A stretch of DNA of 46,395 nt from Paenibacillus doosanensis (GTDB lineage Bacteria > Bacillota > Bacilli > Paenibacillales > NBRC-103111): positions 1-46,395 of the forward strand of contig NZ_JANYUY010000061.1 in the NCBI RefSeq assembly GCF_025060755.1, read 5' to 3'. Within the stretch, counting starts at the first letter, position 1; each line of letters opens with the position of its first letter. Made by a program: the position numbers and the translations under genes. The notes under the pieces are model-generated. The model was not told where the DNA came from. It made no database searches and saw only the letters and a list, made by a program, of their open reading frames with translations. This document shows, piece after piece, positions 17,438-24,708 of the stretch.

Positions 17438-17899
17438 TCAAGGGAGCTGCGGTTTGACGACCATCGCGGCGAACAGCAGAATGCCGAGCAGCGTCGCCGC
17501 ATACAACCGCTTATTAATGGAAGCGACCTGCTGCTGCAGCTCGGCGGACAGCATATCCCGATCGCTTAAGGCGGGATCTTCAAGAGCTTCCCGCAGCCTC
17601 GTTCGCTCGGGAATGACTTGGGCGACGATAATATATTGAATAAGGATATAAATAACTAGCGAACCGGCGATCCAAAGATCAAGAAAATGCAGCTTCGACA
17701 GTGCTACGAGCGCAATGCCGGTGACGATCGCGACGCTTCCTCCGGCAACCGGAAAAAAATCCAGCATTTTATTCAGCCGGATCGACTGCTTCAGCTCTGC
17801 AACCGACTGTCTGCGGCGGTACAGCACATGGCTGAAGTAAGTCGGTCCGATGCCGATAATAGCGGATAATACATGCAGCAAGACAAGCCAGTTCAACAA
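17438..17899 (-). CDS. DUF2269-type membrane protein
   Basis: A 153-residue protein with four predicted helices (about 3-25, 48-68, 75-98, 130-148) and the pattern LLHVLSAIIGIGPTYFSHVL near the N-terminus, typical of small DUF2269 membrane proteins. It starts at TTG (17899) with AGGAGG 6 bases upstream; the intervening ATG is out of frame. Function unknown in the family. Single gene, convergent with the M20 operon. Confidence 0.75.
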   Translation of the reverse strand: MLNWLVLLHVLSAIIGIGPTYFSHVLYRRRQSVAELKQSIRLNKMLDFFPVAGGSVAIVTGIALVALSKLHFLDLWIAGSLVIYILIQYIIVAQVIPERTRLREALEDPALSDRDMLSAELQQQVASINKRLYAATLLGILLFAAMVVKPQLP

Positions 17900-17987
17900 C
17901 CATACCTCCTACGCATGAAAAATAAACCCAGTTTAACTATACATGGTTATCAGCGATTTGAGATACAGTTATAGGAAAATATGGATA

Positions 17988-18632
17988 TTAAATTTTCTTT
18001 ACCTTCTTCACGCGCTTGGGGAGATCCGCTGCAGCTGCAAGGTGCAGCGTTCTGGTCGTCCGGTTATATGAAAGCCGCCACTTTCTCCGCGGCGCAAGGC
18101 CGAAGCTGCGCATCGTTGCGGGCGTTAAGCGGAACGTTTCGTCCAATTCGTTAGCCGGTATGATCAGGCGCAATTTCTTGCTTGCGGCGCCTCTGGTTAA
18201 CGTGATGGCCGTGCCGGCCGCCTTCTCCGGAATCCCCAGCCAGCTGAGCAGCGCATAGCCGATGACGATGGCGCCTTCTCTGCCCTTACGCAGCTCGGAA
18301 AGCAGCAGGCCGGAGGAGCTGCTGACGGTTTGCGGATACAGCAGGAGCGCTCCGGTTCCGGGGGAGAAGTCCAGACTGACGCGCTGGCCGTTCTTCAGGC
18401 CGAAGGTTTTGGCCAGAGCCGGGCCGATCTCCATATAGCTAAACGGGCACTCGCTGCCGCTCTCATGCCGGACGACGATTTTGCTTTCAATGGCCGCTTT
18501 TTTCAACGTCAATCCGGCCCCGTTCGGGATGGTCCTCAGTTCGCTCGACAGACCGGCCCCGCAAGCGACCAGAACGATCTGATTGTCTTTTAAGTCTTCC
18601 GATACGTATACGTCCACGACGCCTGTAGCCAT
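17988..18632 (-). CDS. Conserved-looking cytoplasmic protein, unknown
   Basis: A 214-residue protein with a good start (GGAG upstream of ATG 18632). No signal or membrane segment. Two parts have a similar rhythm: GPALAKTFGLKNGQRVSLDF near residues 72-91 and TPATMRSFGLAPRRKWRLSY near 170-190, each a helix followed by a basic or Gly-rich turn and beta strand, hinting at duplicated beta-barrel modules. The C-terminus is strongly basic (KRVKKVKKI), which could bind nucleic acid. I do not recognise the family. Transcribed alone, divergent from the HD hydrolase. Confidence 0.6.
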   Translation of the reverse strand: MATGVVDVYVSEDLKDNQIVLVACGAGLSSELRTIPNGAGLTLKKAAIESKIVVRHESGSECPFSYMEIGPALAKTFGLKNGQRVSLDFSPGTGALLLYPQTVSSSSGLLLSELRKGREGAIVIGYALLSWLGIPEKAAGTAITLTRGAASKKLRLIIPANELDETFRLTPATMRSFGLAPRRKWRLSYNRTTRTLHLAAAADLPKRVKKVKKI

Positions 18633-18754
18633 TGTTCCTCACTCCTTTCATTACCCTGTTACCGGCTTATTGTTTGCGGTACGCATGTTTTGTAGAATAT
18701 GAATGCGGCCAACCGTTTGCTTGTATGGCTGTACCGAAAAGCTCCCGTTTTAGG

Positions 18755-18783
18755 TTGAAGCGGCAGGCGGAAGCAGGTATACT
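18755..18783 (+). promoter_or_regulatory. SigA-type promoter of the HD hydrolase gene
   Basis: TTGAAG (18755-18760), a 17-base spacer and TATACT (18778-18783), about 44 bases upstream of the ATG at 18827, with GGAGG in the leader. Confidence 0.55.
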
Positions 18784-18826
18784 CGGGTTCGGATAGTAGC
18801 CGGGAACGAAGGAGGAATCGACTGTT

Positions 18827-19513
18827 ATGACCAAGGAACGAATATTGCTGAAGGCCGCCGAGGATGTGCGGCGCGAGCTGGAGTCCGATTCGAGCGGACA
18901 CGACTGGTGGCATATCGTCCGCGTGACGCGGATAGCCCGGTATATCGCCCGGCAGGAGCAAGCCGACGCGTTCGTCTGCGAGCTGGCCGCGCTGCTGCAC
19001 GATATTGCCGACGAGAAGCTGAATCCTACCGCCGAAGCAGGTATGGCCAAGGTGCGGGAGAGGCTGGCCGAGTATGAGGTAAATGAGTCCGATGCGGCCC
19101 ATGTTGTGGAAATTATTGGAACGATGTCTTATAAAGGAGGCCATAATCCTCCGGTTCGGACGAAGGAAGCGCAGGTCGTCCAGGATGCGGACCGGATCGA
19201 TGCGCTCGGGGCGATCGGGATCGCCCGTACGTTTGCCTATGCAGGCTGGAAAGGGAGCGTCATCTACGACCCCATGCAGCCATACCGGGAAACCATGACG
19301 CATGAGGAATACCGCAAGGGTTCATCTCCCGCAATCAATCATTTCTACGAGAAGCTGCTGAAGCTGTCCGGCTTGATGAACACGGAGACGGGCAAGCGGA
19401 TGGCTGTCGCACGGCATAAGTATATGGAGGCATTCCTGGAGCAATTTTATTCCGAATGGGACGGGCTCGGCATGGAGCCGTTAGACGAGGGCGATTCCTC
19501 TGACGAAGCGTAA
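18827..19513 (+). CDS. HD-domain phosphohydrolase (YpgQ/YedJ-like)
   Basis: A 228-residue metal-dependent phosphohydrolase. HD motifs: the first His in SGHDWWHIVRV (about 25), the LLHDIADEK pair (about 61-62), a middle His in YKGGHNPP, and the last Asp in VVQDADRIDALGAIG (about 128). This matches the YpgQ/YedJ subgroup, which acts on nucleotides; the exact substrate cannot be read from sequence. Single gene with its own promoter, followed by a hairpin at 19618. Confidence 0.85.
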   Translation: MTKERILLKAAEDVRRELESDSSGHDWWHIVRVTRIARYIARQEQADAFVCELAALLHDIADEKLNPTAEAGMAKVRERLAEYEVNESDAAHVVEIIGTMSYKGGHNPPVRTKEAQVVQDADRIDALGAIGIARTFAYAGWKGSVIYDPMQPYRETMTHEEYRKGSSPAINHFYEKLLKLSGLMNTETGKRMAVARHKYMEAFLEQFYSEWDGLGMEPLDEGDSSDEA

Positions 19514-19617
19514 ACGGCAGAAGCCGGAATACCGAACGCGAGTCTGTTATGTAACATAATCGCGGTTCGGAAAAACCAGTAATGACGCGGGTTCCCGGCG
19601 ACATGGGAAAATAGCGG

Positions 19618-19645
19618 CGGCGCCAAAAGGCGCCGTTTGTCATTA
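19618..19645 (+). terminator. Hairpin downstream of the HD hydrolase gene
   Basis: CGGCGCC and GGCGCCG with an AAAA loop, followed by TTTGTCATT. Stable stem but weak T-run, so a probable terminator. Confidence 0.5.
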
Positions 19646-19906
19646 ATTGGGGTAAAAACGTCAATCCAAAATTCGCAGTTTCATGCAGCAAGCAAATGCC
19701 AATTATTTTAATTGCTTCTATCGATTAACCCGCCTTCTTCAATATTTCGCGCTGTCGAGGCGGTTCCACACGTACAGCCACGTGGGGAACGCGTCATAAG
19801 CGTGGCGGATTATACCCGGCTGGAACAAGTGAAAGCTGGGTGTTGCGCAACTTTCGTTTTATTGGTGTCGTCATAATCATAAAGTGAAAATTTGAGGGAG
19901 GAGCTT
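19646..19906. other. Intergenic stretch without recognised gene
   Basis: About 260 bases upstream of a lipoprotein gene. I see no coding frame with a start signal and no known RNA motif. GGGAGGAG at 19896-19903 is the ribosome binding site of the next gene. Confidence 0.4.
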
Positions 19907-20695
19907 ATGCGAAACAATGTTGCATTTCTATGCTTCATATCGGCTATTTTTATTTTGTCCTCATGTAATTCGGTAAACCCACAGGAAAAGGCTATAGAAT
20001 CATCCAATCAGCAAAAACAATTAGTGAACGCAAGTGCTGAAAACTTGGAAACTCAAGGAACTGCAGACAATTCAATCCGGGCAGTTGGAATGCAAAAGGA
20101 AGGACGGTTGTTAGTCCGGCCTGCAACAAAAGCAACTGTATCTCCATTGGGGTCGCCAAGTTGTTACGGACAGGAAACAGACCTGCGCTGGTATGGCGAT
20201 TATGAAGCGGTATGGGAAGCGGATTCGGAGGGGATCATGATTCTACAACAAACAGACCAAGTAAGGCCGAACGAAACCGCGCAATGGACGCTCTCAAGTG
20301 AGATGGAGAAACGATATGAACAATTTGCTGAGAAAAAAGACGAGGAATTGCTTCGGAAGCTTTCACCGCTTGACGTATTCAAGTTTTATGTAAAGGCATC
20401 GGAAGCGGGCGACTACGAAGTGAGCTACGCGCTTTTTATCAAAGACCCTGATTACGATATACCGAGTTACCAATCATATATAAATGATATTTCAAACGAT
20501 AAGGTCACGATAGAGCGTTCCCGAAAAATGTGGACTGAGCTGAAGCAAACTCATGAGTTGGTAGAAGAAATCGACGAGAAGAGCGCTGTAATATGGATGA
20601 CTGACGGCATCGGAAATCCGAAGGAGGAGAAAGCGTTTCAACTCATTCAGAACCGTGAAGGCATTTGGAAAGTAGCTTGGATGCCTTTGCAGTAA
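19907..20695 (+). CDS. Predicted lipoprotein, unknown function
   Basis: A 262-residue protein with lipoprotein signal (MRNNVAFLCFISAIFILSSC, Cys about 20) starting at ATG 19907 behind GGGAGGAG. The mature part has a short linker, a middle segment with a single Cys (GSPSCYGQETDLRWYG), and a C-terminal half (LDVFKFYVKASEAGDYEVSY to the end WKVAWMPLQ) that looks like an NTF2-like or DUF4878-type fold: a helix with a conserved Phe/Tyr, then beta strands with repeated Trp. No specific function known. Single gene. Confidence 0.7.
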   Translation: MRNNVAFLCFISAIFILSSCNSVNPQEKAIESSNQQKQLVNASAENLETQGTADNSIRAVGMQKEGRLLVRPATKATVSPLGSPSCYGQETDLRWYGDYEAVWEADSEGIMILQQTDQVRPNETAQWTLSSEMEKRYEQFAEKKDEELLRKLSPLDVFKFYVKASEAGDYEVSYALFIKDPDYDIPSYQSYINDISNDKVTIERSRKMWTELKQTHELVEEIDEKSAVIWMTDGIGNPKEEKAFQLIQNREGIWKVAWMPLQ

Positions 20696-20817
20696 ACTTG
20701 GCGGTTGCAAGTTGTGTCTATCAGACAAGCGAAATAAGAGCGTCTCCCCCTTCGTTTTCGTTGGGGTCGGCGCCCGTTTTATTTTTATGGGGATATTTTG
20801 CAAGGAGTAGTTACTTA

Positions 20818-20988
20818 TCAACGGGTTTTGTATGTCGTTTGTTCGTCTAAAATCTCTATGTCAATTGACGTCCGAAGATTATTGGATAAGCCGCTTAACA
20901 TCGCTTCCCTTATGTTCATATCTTCCGCGATTTCTTTTTGCGTCTTTCCAGTTTTTCCGTACAAGTCCTTTAATTTAAGCCTAATCAA
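20818..20988 (-). CDS. Small Cro/C1-type HTH protein
   Basis: A 56-codon gene starting at TTG (20988) behind GGACGGTG. The protein begins MIRLKLKDLYGKTGKTQKEI and contains IAEDMNIREAMLSGLSNNL, the helix-turn-helix of small XRE/Cro regulators (HTH_26-like), then SIDIEILDEQ. Relatives are usually about 65-75 residues and continue past this point, so the C-terminus may be cut. It lies convergent to the lipoprotein gene and divergent from the YesM kinase gene. Target unknown. Confidence 0.6.
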   Translation of the reverse strand: MIRLKLKDLYGKTGKTQKEIAEDMNIREAMLSGLSNNLRTSIDIEILDEQTTYKTR

Positions 20989-21042
20989 TTACTTTTCACC
21001 GTCCTTTCGCACCCGGCTTTATCGAAGATTTGGGAAAGACAA

Positions 21043-21071
21043 TTGTTGAAAGCGCTTCATCGTGATAAGAT
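21043..21071 (+). promoter_or_regulatory. Promoter with cre-like palindrome for the YesM/YesN genes
   Basis: TTGTTG (21043-21048), a 17-base spacer and TAAGAT (21066-21071) preceded by TG. TGAAAGCGCTTCA (21047-21059) overlaps the -35 end and spacer and is one base short of a perfect catabolite-responsive palindrome, suggesting CcpA repression. Both assignments are by eye. Confidence 0.4.
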
Positions 21072-21134
21072 AGAAAAAAATTCAGCGTGCTTGTCCGTTG
21101 ATAAGCCGATTGGCGCCGAAAGGAGCGGGGGTGC

Positions 21135-22934
21135 ATGAGGCGGTACATGACGGAATGGAGGCAGAAGCTGTTCCAATCGCTGCGCAACAAGATTTTATTT
21201 GTCTTTCTGCTGCTTATTCTCCCATTAAGCTTGATGCTGATTTATTACAACTTTTACGCCACGGAGGTGATTCGCAATCAGGTCGCCCATTCCAACGAGA
21301 ACGTCCTGAGCATGTATATGGGGACGCTGGATCGGGAGCTGGAGGATATCGACAAATATTTGTATAACTTGATCGCCAAGGAATCCGACCTGCTGGCGCT
21401 GGACGTGCCGGAGGCCAATGATGCCGAGGCATACAATCTGGCGCGAATCCGCGTTCACAACAAGCTGGGGAATGACGCCGTGTATTACGACAAGATCGAG
21501 ATGTTCTTCGTTTATTCGCAGACGAACGAGGATCTGATCGCCGCGCAGAGCCAAACGATGACCTATCCGGAGCAGGAACGGCTGAAGAACGCGCTGTCCC
21601 TTCTGTTTACGGAAGATTTCGACGGGTATACCGACCGCAATCTCTGGTTTCTCCGTCAGGAGGGCGATCAGCCCCCCTCCTTGTACCGGATCATCCGGTA
21701 CGGCAACGTGCTGCTCGGCGCGGTGATGAGCACGGATCAAATGATGGCGCCGTTCGGATCGGCCGATTTGGGGACGGGAGGCCGGTTCGTTCTCGTCAAC
21801 GAACAGGACGAGCCTGTTGCTGACGATCCGCTGCTGGACCGGGAGGGGATCAAGCTTTACGCTCCTGCCGGTTCTTATCGGATGGAGGGGAGAGGAAGCT
21901 CCTATATGGTCGTCAGCAAGAGCTCGAACAAAGGGGCCTTTCGCGTGGTCGCCCTGATCCACGACAAGCAAATAATGGAGAACATTCCGCCGCTGCGCCG
22001 GATTGTGATCATGATCGTTGTGGCGACCTTCATTGTGCTGCCGATCGTCTATTTCTTTTTGCGGCGGGCGGTGCTCGTTCCGATGAAGCGGCTCGTTTCG
22101 GCCATGCGCAAAATTAAATCCGGCGACTGGGAAGTGCGGATCGATCCGAAAGCTTCTTCGGACGAATTTGCGATCATCAATGAAACGTTCAATGCGATGG
22201 CGACGCAAATTAAGGAATTAAAAATTAACGTTTACGAGGAGCAGTTAAACAATCAGAAGACGGAGCTTAAGCATCTTCAGCTGCAAATCAATCCGCATTT
22301 TTTTCTCAATTCGCTAAATATCGTCTATCATCTGGCTCAGGTAAAAAATTTCCAGCTCATTCAAGATATGTCGCTCAGTCTGGTGCAGCATTTCCGGTAT
22401 ATGTTCCGCAGCAATATGTCTTTGGTGCCGCTGCAGGACGAGATAGGGCATACGCGCAATTACGTCCGAATCCAGGAGCTGCGCTTCCCCGACAAGCTCA
22501 CGGCGTCGATCACGGTCGAAGATCCTTGCATGGATGTTCTGGTACCGCCGCTCGTCTGCCAGACCTTTGTCGAGAATGCCATCAAGCATGCCGTTTCAAT
22601 GGACAATCCGCTGCATATATCGGTTAAGGCGTATGTCGACTGGGAAGATCCGCTCTGGATGTGGATCGATATTCGCGATACGGGCAAAGGCTTCGACGAG
22701 GATGTGCTGGACAAGCTGTCCGAAGGCATCGACATCGGCGACGAGCTGGGGAACCATATCGGCATTTGGAACATTCAGCGCAGAGTGCGCCTGCTGTACG
22801 AGGAAGACGACGCCGGCGTCTATTTCTCGAACGGGATCGATTGCGGGGCGATTGTGCAAATTCGGCTGCCGATAACTTATAGAAAGGCAAGGGAGGAGGA
22901 ATACGATGTATCAAGCGCTGCTGGTGGACGATGA
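21135..22934 (+). CDS. Sensor histidine kinase, YesM type
   Basis: A 599-residue membrane kinase. Layout: short cytoplasmic start, helix 1 (about 19-40), an extracellular sensor domain (about 41-285), helix 2 (about 290-315), a HAMP segment (about 318-370), then the LytS/YesM-type kinase domain with phospho-accepting His387 in QINPHFFLNSLN and an ATPase domain with N box FVENAIKHAV and G boxes RDTGKGF and GIGIWNIQRR-like (NHIGIWNI). These kinases sense extracellular sugars in glycan-use loci. Start ATG 21135 follows AAAGGAG. The gene overlaps the response-regulator gene by 29 bases, so the two are coupled. Confidence 0.9.
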   Translation: MRRYMTEWRQKLFQSLRNKILFVFLLLILPLSLMLIYYNFYATEVIRNQVAHSNENVLSMYMGTLDRELEDIDKYLYNLIAKESDLLALDVPEANDAEAYNLARIRVHNKLGNDAVYYDKIEMFFVYSQTNEDLIAAQSQTMTYPEQERLKNALSLLFTEDFDGYTDRNLWFLRQEGDQPPSLYRIIRYGNVLLGAVMSTDQMMAPFGSADLGTGGRFVLVNEQDEPVADDPLLDREGIKLYAPAGSYRMEGRGSSYMVVSKSSNKGAFRVVALIHDKQIMENIPPLRRIVIMIVVATFIVLPIVYFFLRRAVLVPMKRLVSAMRKIKSGDWEVRIDPKASSDEFAIINETFNAMATQIKELKINVYEEQLNNQKTELKHLQLQINPHFFLNSLNIVYHLAQVKNFQLIQDMSLSLVQHFRYMFRSNMSLVPLQDEIGHTRNYVRIQELRFPDKLTASITVEDPCMDVLVPPLVCQTFVENAIKHAVSMDNPLHISVKAYVDWEDPLWMWIDIRDTGKGFDEDVLDKLSEGIDIGDELGNHIGIWNIQRRVRLLYEEDDAGVYFSNGIDCGAIVQIRLPITYRKAREEEYDVSSAAGGR

Positions 22935-24537
22935 GCGTTACGCTCTAGACGGGCTGCAGTCGGGGGTGGATTGGAACGGCCTGCGGGTCGGGCATGTCCA
23001 TCTCGCTTCCAATATACGTCAAGCCAAGGAGCTGATAAGCAGCTACCCGGTCGATTTTCTGATCTGCGATATCGAGATGCCCGAAGGCAGCGGACTTGAG
23101 CTGCTGATGTGGGTCAGGGAGCATTATCCGGAGAAAGAGTGCATCTTCCTGACCTGCCATGGGGATTTCGCGTATGCCAAGCAGGCCATTCAGCTTGGCA
23201 GTCACGATTACTTGCTGAAGCCCGTACGCTACAGCGAGCTGGAGGAAGTTATCGGCAAAGTGCTGGATAAGGTGGAAAAACGGCGGCAGGAAGCGGAATT
23301 CAAACGAAGCTACGCCCACTACTTCACTTTATGGCAGCAGCATCAGCCGCTCATTATCGAAAGGTTCTGGCTCGATCTGCTCAACCGGACGCTGTCTTCC
23401 GATCCGCAGGAGATCGATAAAGCGTTGGCATTGCGCAACATTCCGTACACCGGGCAGACGCGATTCGCGCCGATTCTGATCAGCGTGCAGCGATGGAGAA
23501 GAAAGCTCGCTCCGCGCGACGAGAAAATTATGGAGTATGCGCTGCGCAATGCCGCGGCCCATAGTCTGATTCCGAATCAGGACATGGGCCAAGTCATTCC
23601 GTGGCATGCCGGTTCGATGATCGCGCTTCTGCCTTGCCTGGATGACGGAGAGGAGGAGCGGGAGAAGCTCGACTGGAGAGATAAGTGCCGGGCGTTCATT
23701 CAATTTTGCAACCAGAGCATGTACTGCGAATTGTCCTGCTATATCGGCAGACCTGCCTATCTTCATCAAATAAGCGAGCTTGTCGAAAGCTTGGGCGGAT
23801 TTCATAAAAATAACGTCATTCACGTAAATCAAGCCTATTTTATGGAGGAGCAGCCTGCGCAGGAGGAAACGGAGCGCGACGCGAAGCCGACGGATAACCC
23901 GCTTGTGAGCGAGTGGACCGAGCTGCTGAAGCAGGGGGAGCGGGAGCGGCTGCTGAGCGAGGTACAATCGTATCTGAACCGGATTAAAGCGAGGGAGAAG
24001 GGAAGCGCGCGCATTCTTCATTATTTTTATCACGACTTTATTCAAATGATCTACTATGTGCTTCATGCCAAAGGGTTGAAGGCTCATGACATATTCTCCG
24101 ACCTCTTGTCGCCCGAGCAGGCGCTCGTCGTAACGCGTTCCTTCGTCGAGCTGAACGAATGGGCGGGGCATGTCATCGAAATTGCTATGGCTAATCTGCA
24201 TGAGCGGGAAGAAAGCGAGAGCATCGTGGATAAGGTGCAGGTCTTCATCGCCGCGAATCTGGACCAGCCCTTGACGCGTAAAGATATTGCCAATCACGTG
24301 TATCTGAATCCGGACTACTTGGCCAAATTGTTCAAAAAACAGACCGGCGTTGCGCTTTCGGATTATGTCGTGAGCGAGCGTATGAAGGAAGCCAAATCGA
24401 TGCTGGAGCATACCGGAGCTTCTATCGGGATCGTAGCCGCCTCCGTTGGCTATTCCAGCTTCTCGTATTTCTCCAAAACGTTTAAAAACAAGTTCGGGAT
24501 GACGCCCCAGGAGTTCCGGGCGGAGCTTCCCCGATAA
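22906..24537 (+). CDS. Response regulator, YesN/AraC type
   Basis: A 543-residue regulator that pairs with the overlapping YesM-type kinase. Receiver domain (1-125) with acidic pocket LLVDDERYAL, phospho-acceptor Asp55 in LICDIEMPEGSG, conserved Thr in FLTCHG and Lys in LLKPVRY. A long middle region follows, and an AraC-type DNA-binding domain (about 440-543) with two helix-turn-helix units: TRKDIANHVYLNPDYLAKLF and GIVAASVGYSSFSYFSKTFK, ending in FGMTPQEFRAE. It most likely activates the glycosidase and transporter genes downstream. Confidence 0.92.
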   Translation: MYQALLVDDERYALDGLQSGVDWNGLRVGHVHLASNIRQAKELISSYPVDFLICDIEMPEGSGLELLMWVREHYPEKECIFLTCHGDFAYAKQAIQLGSHDYLLKPVRYSELEEVIGKVLDKVEKRRQEAEFKRSYAHYFTLWQQHQPLIIERFWLDLLNRTLSSDPQEIDKALALRNIPYTGQTRFAPILISVQRWRRKLAPRDEKIMEYALRNAAAHSLIPNQDMGQVIPWHAGSMIALLPCLDDGEEEREKLDWRDKCRAFIQFCNQSMYCELSCYIGRPAYLHQISELVESLGGFHKNNVIHVNQAYFMEEQPAQEETERDAKPTDNPLVSEWTELLKQGERERLLSEVQSYLNRIKAREKGSARILHYFYHDFIQMIYYVLHAKGLKAHDIFSDLLSPEQALVVTRSFVELNEWAGHVIEIAMANLHEREESESIVDKVQVFIAANLDQPLTRKDIANHVYLNPDYLAKLFKKQTGVALSDYVVSERMKEAKSMLEHTGASIGIVAASVGYSSFSYFSKTFKNKFGMTPQEFRAELPR

Positions 24538-24598
24538 ACGCGGACAGCCTGCGGAAACGACAATGTCCGAATAATGACAATAACGAGTCTGTTTTCCG

Positions 24599-24629
24599 TT
24601 AGAAACGGCGGGCGCGTTCCCGCTACAAT
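24599..24629 (+). promoter_or_regulatory. Possible activator-dependent promoter of the GH3 gene
   Basis: A good -10 (TACAAT, 24624-24629) but poor -35, with the inverted repeat GCGGG/CCCGC in the spacer. The weak -35 would suit activation by the neighbouring AraC-type regulator. The same TACAATAG end recurs at 27139 in front of the transporter genes. Confidence 0.35.
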
Positions 24630-24708
24630 AGGAAGGGACATTCCTCACGGGATTAGGCGAGCATAAGATGCGAAGCCTGTGACCGATGAGTTCAGAAGGG
24701 GGATTACG

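Noticed and set aside
16239-17441. 400-codon minus-strand frame opposite the M20 peptidase
   Set aside because: Very GC-rich DNA gives long antisense frames; all catalytic motifs are on the plus strand.
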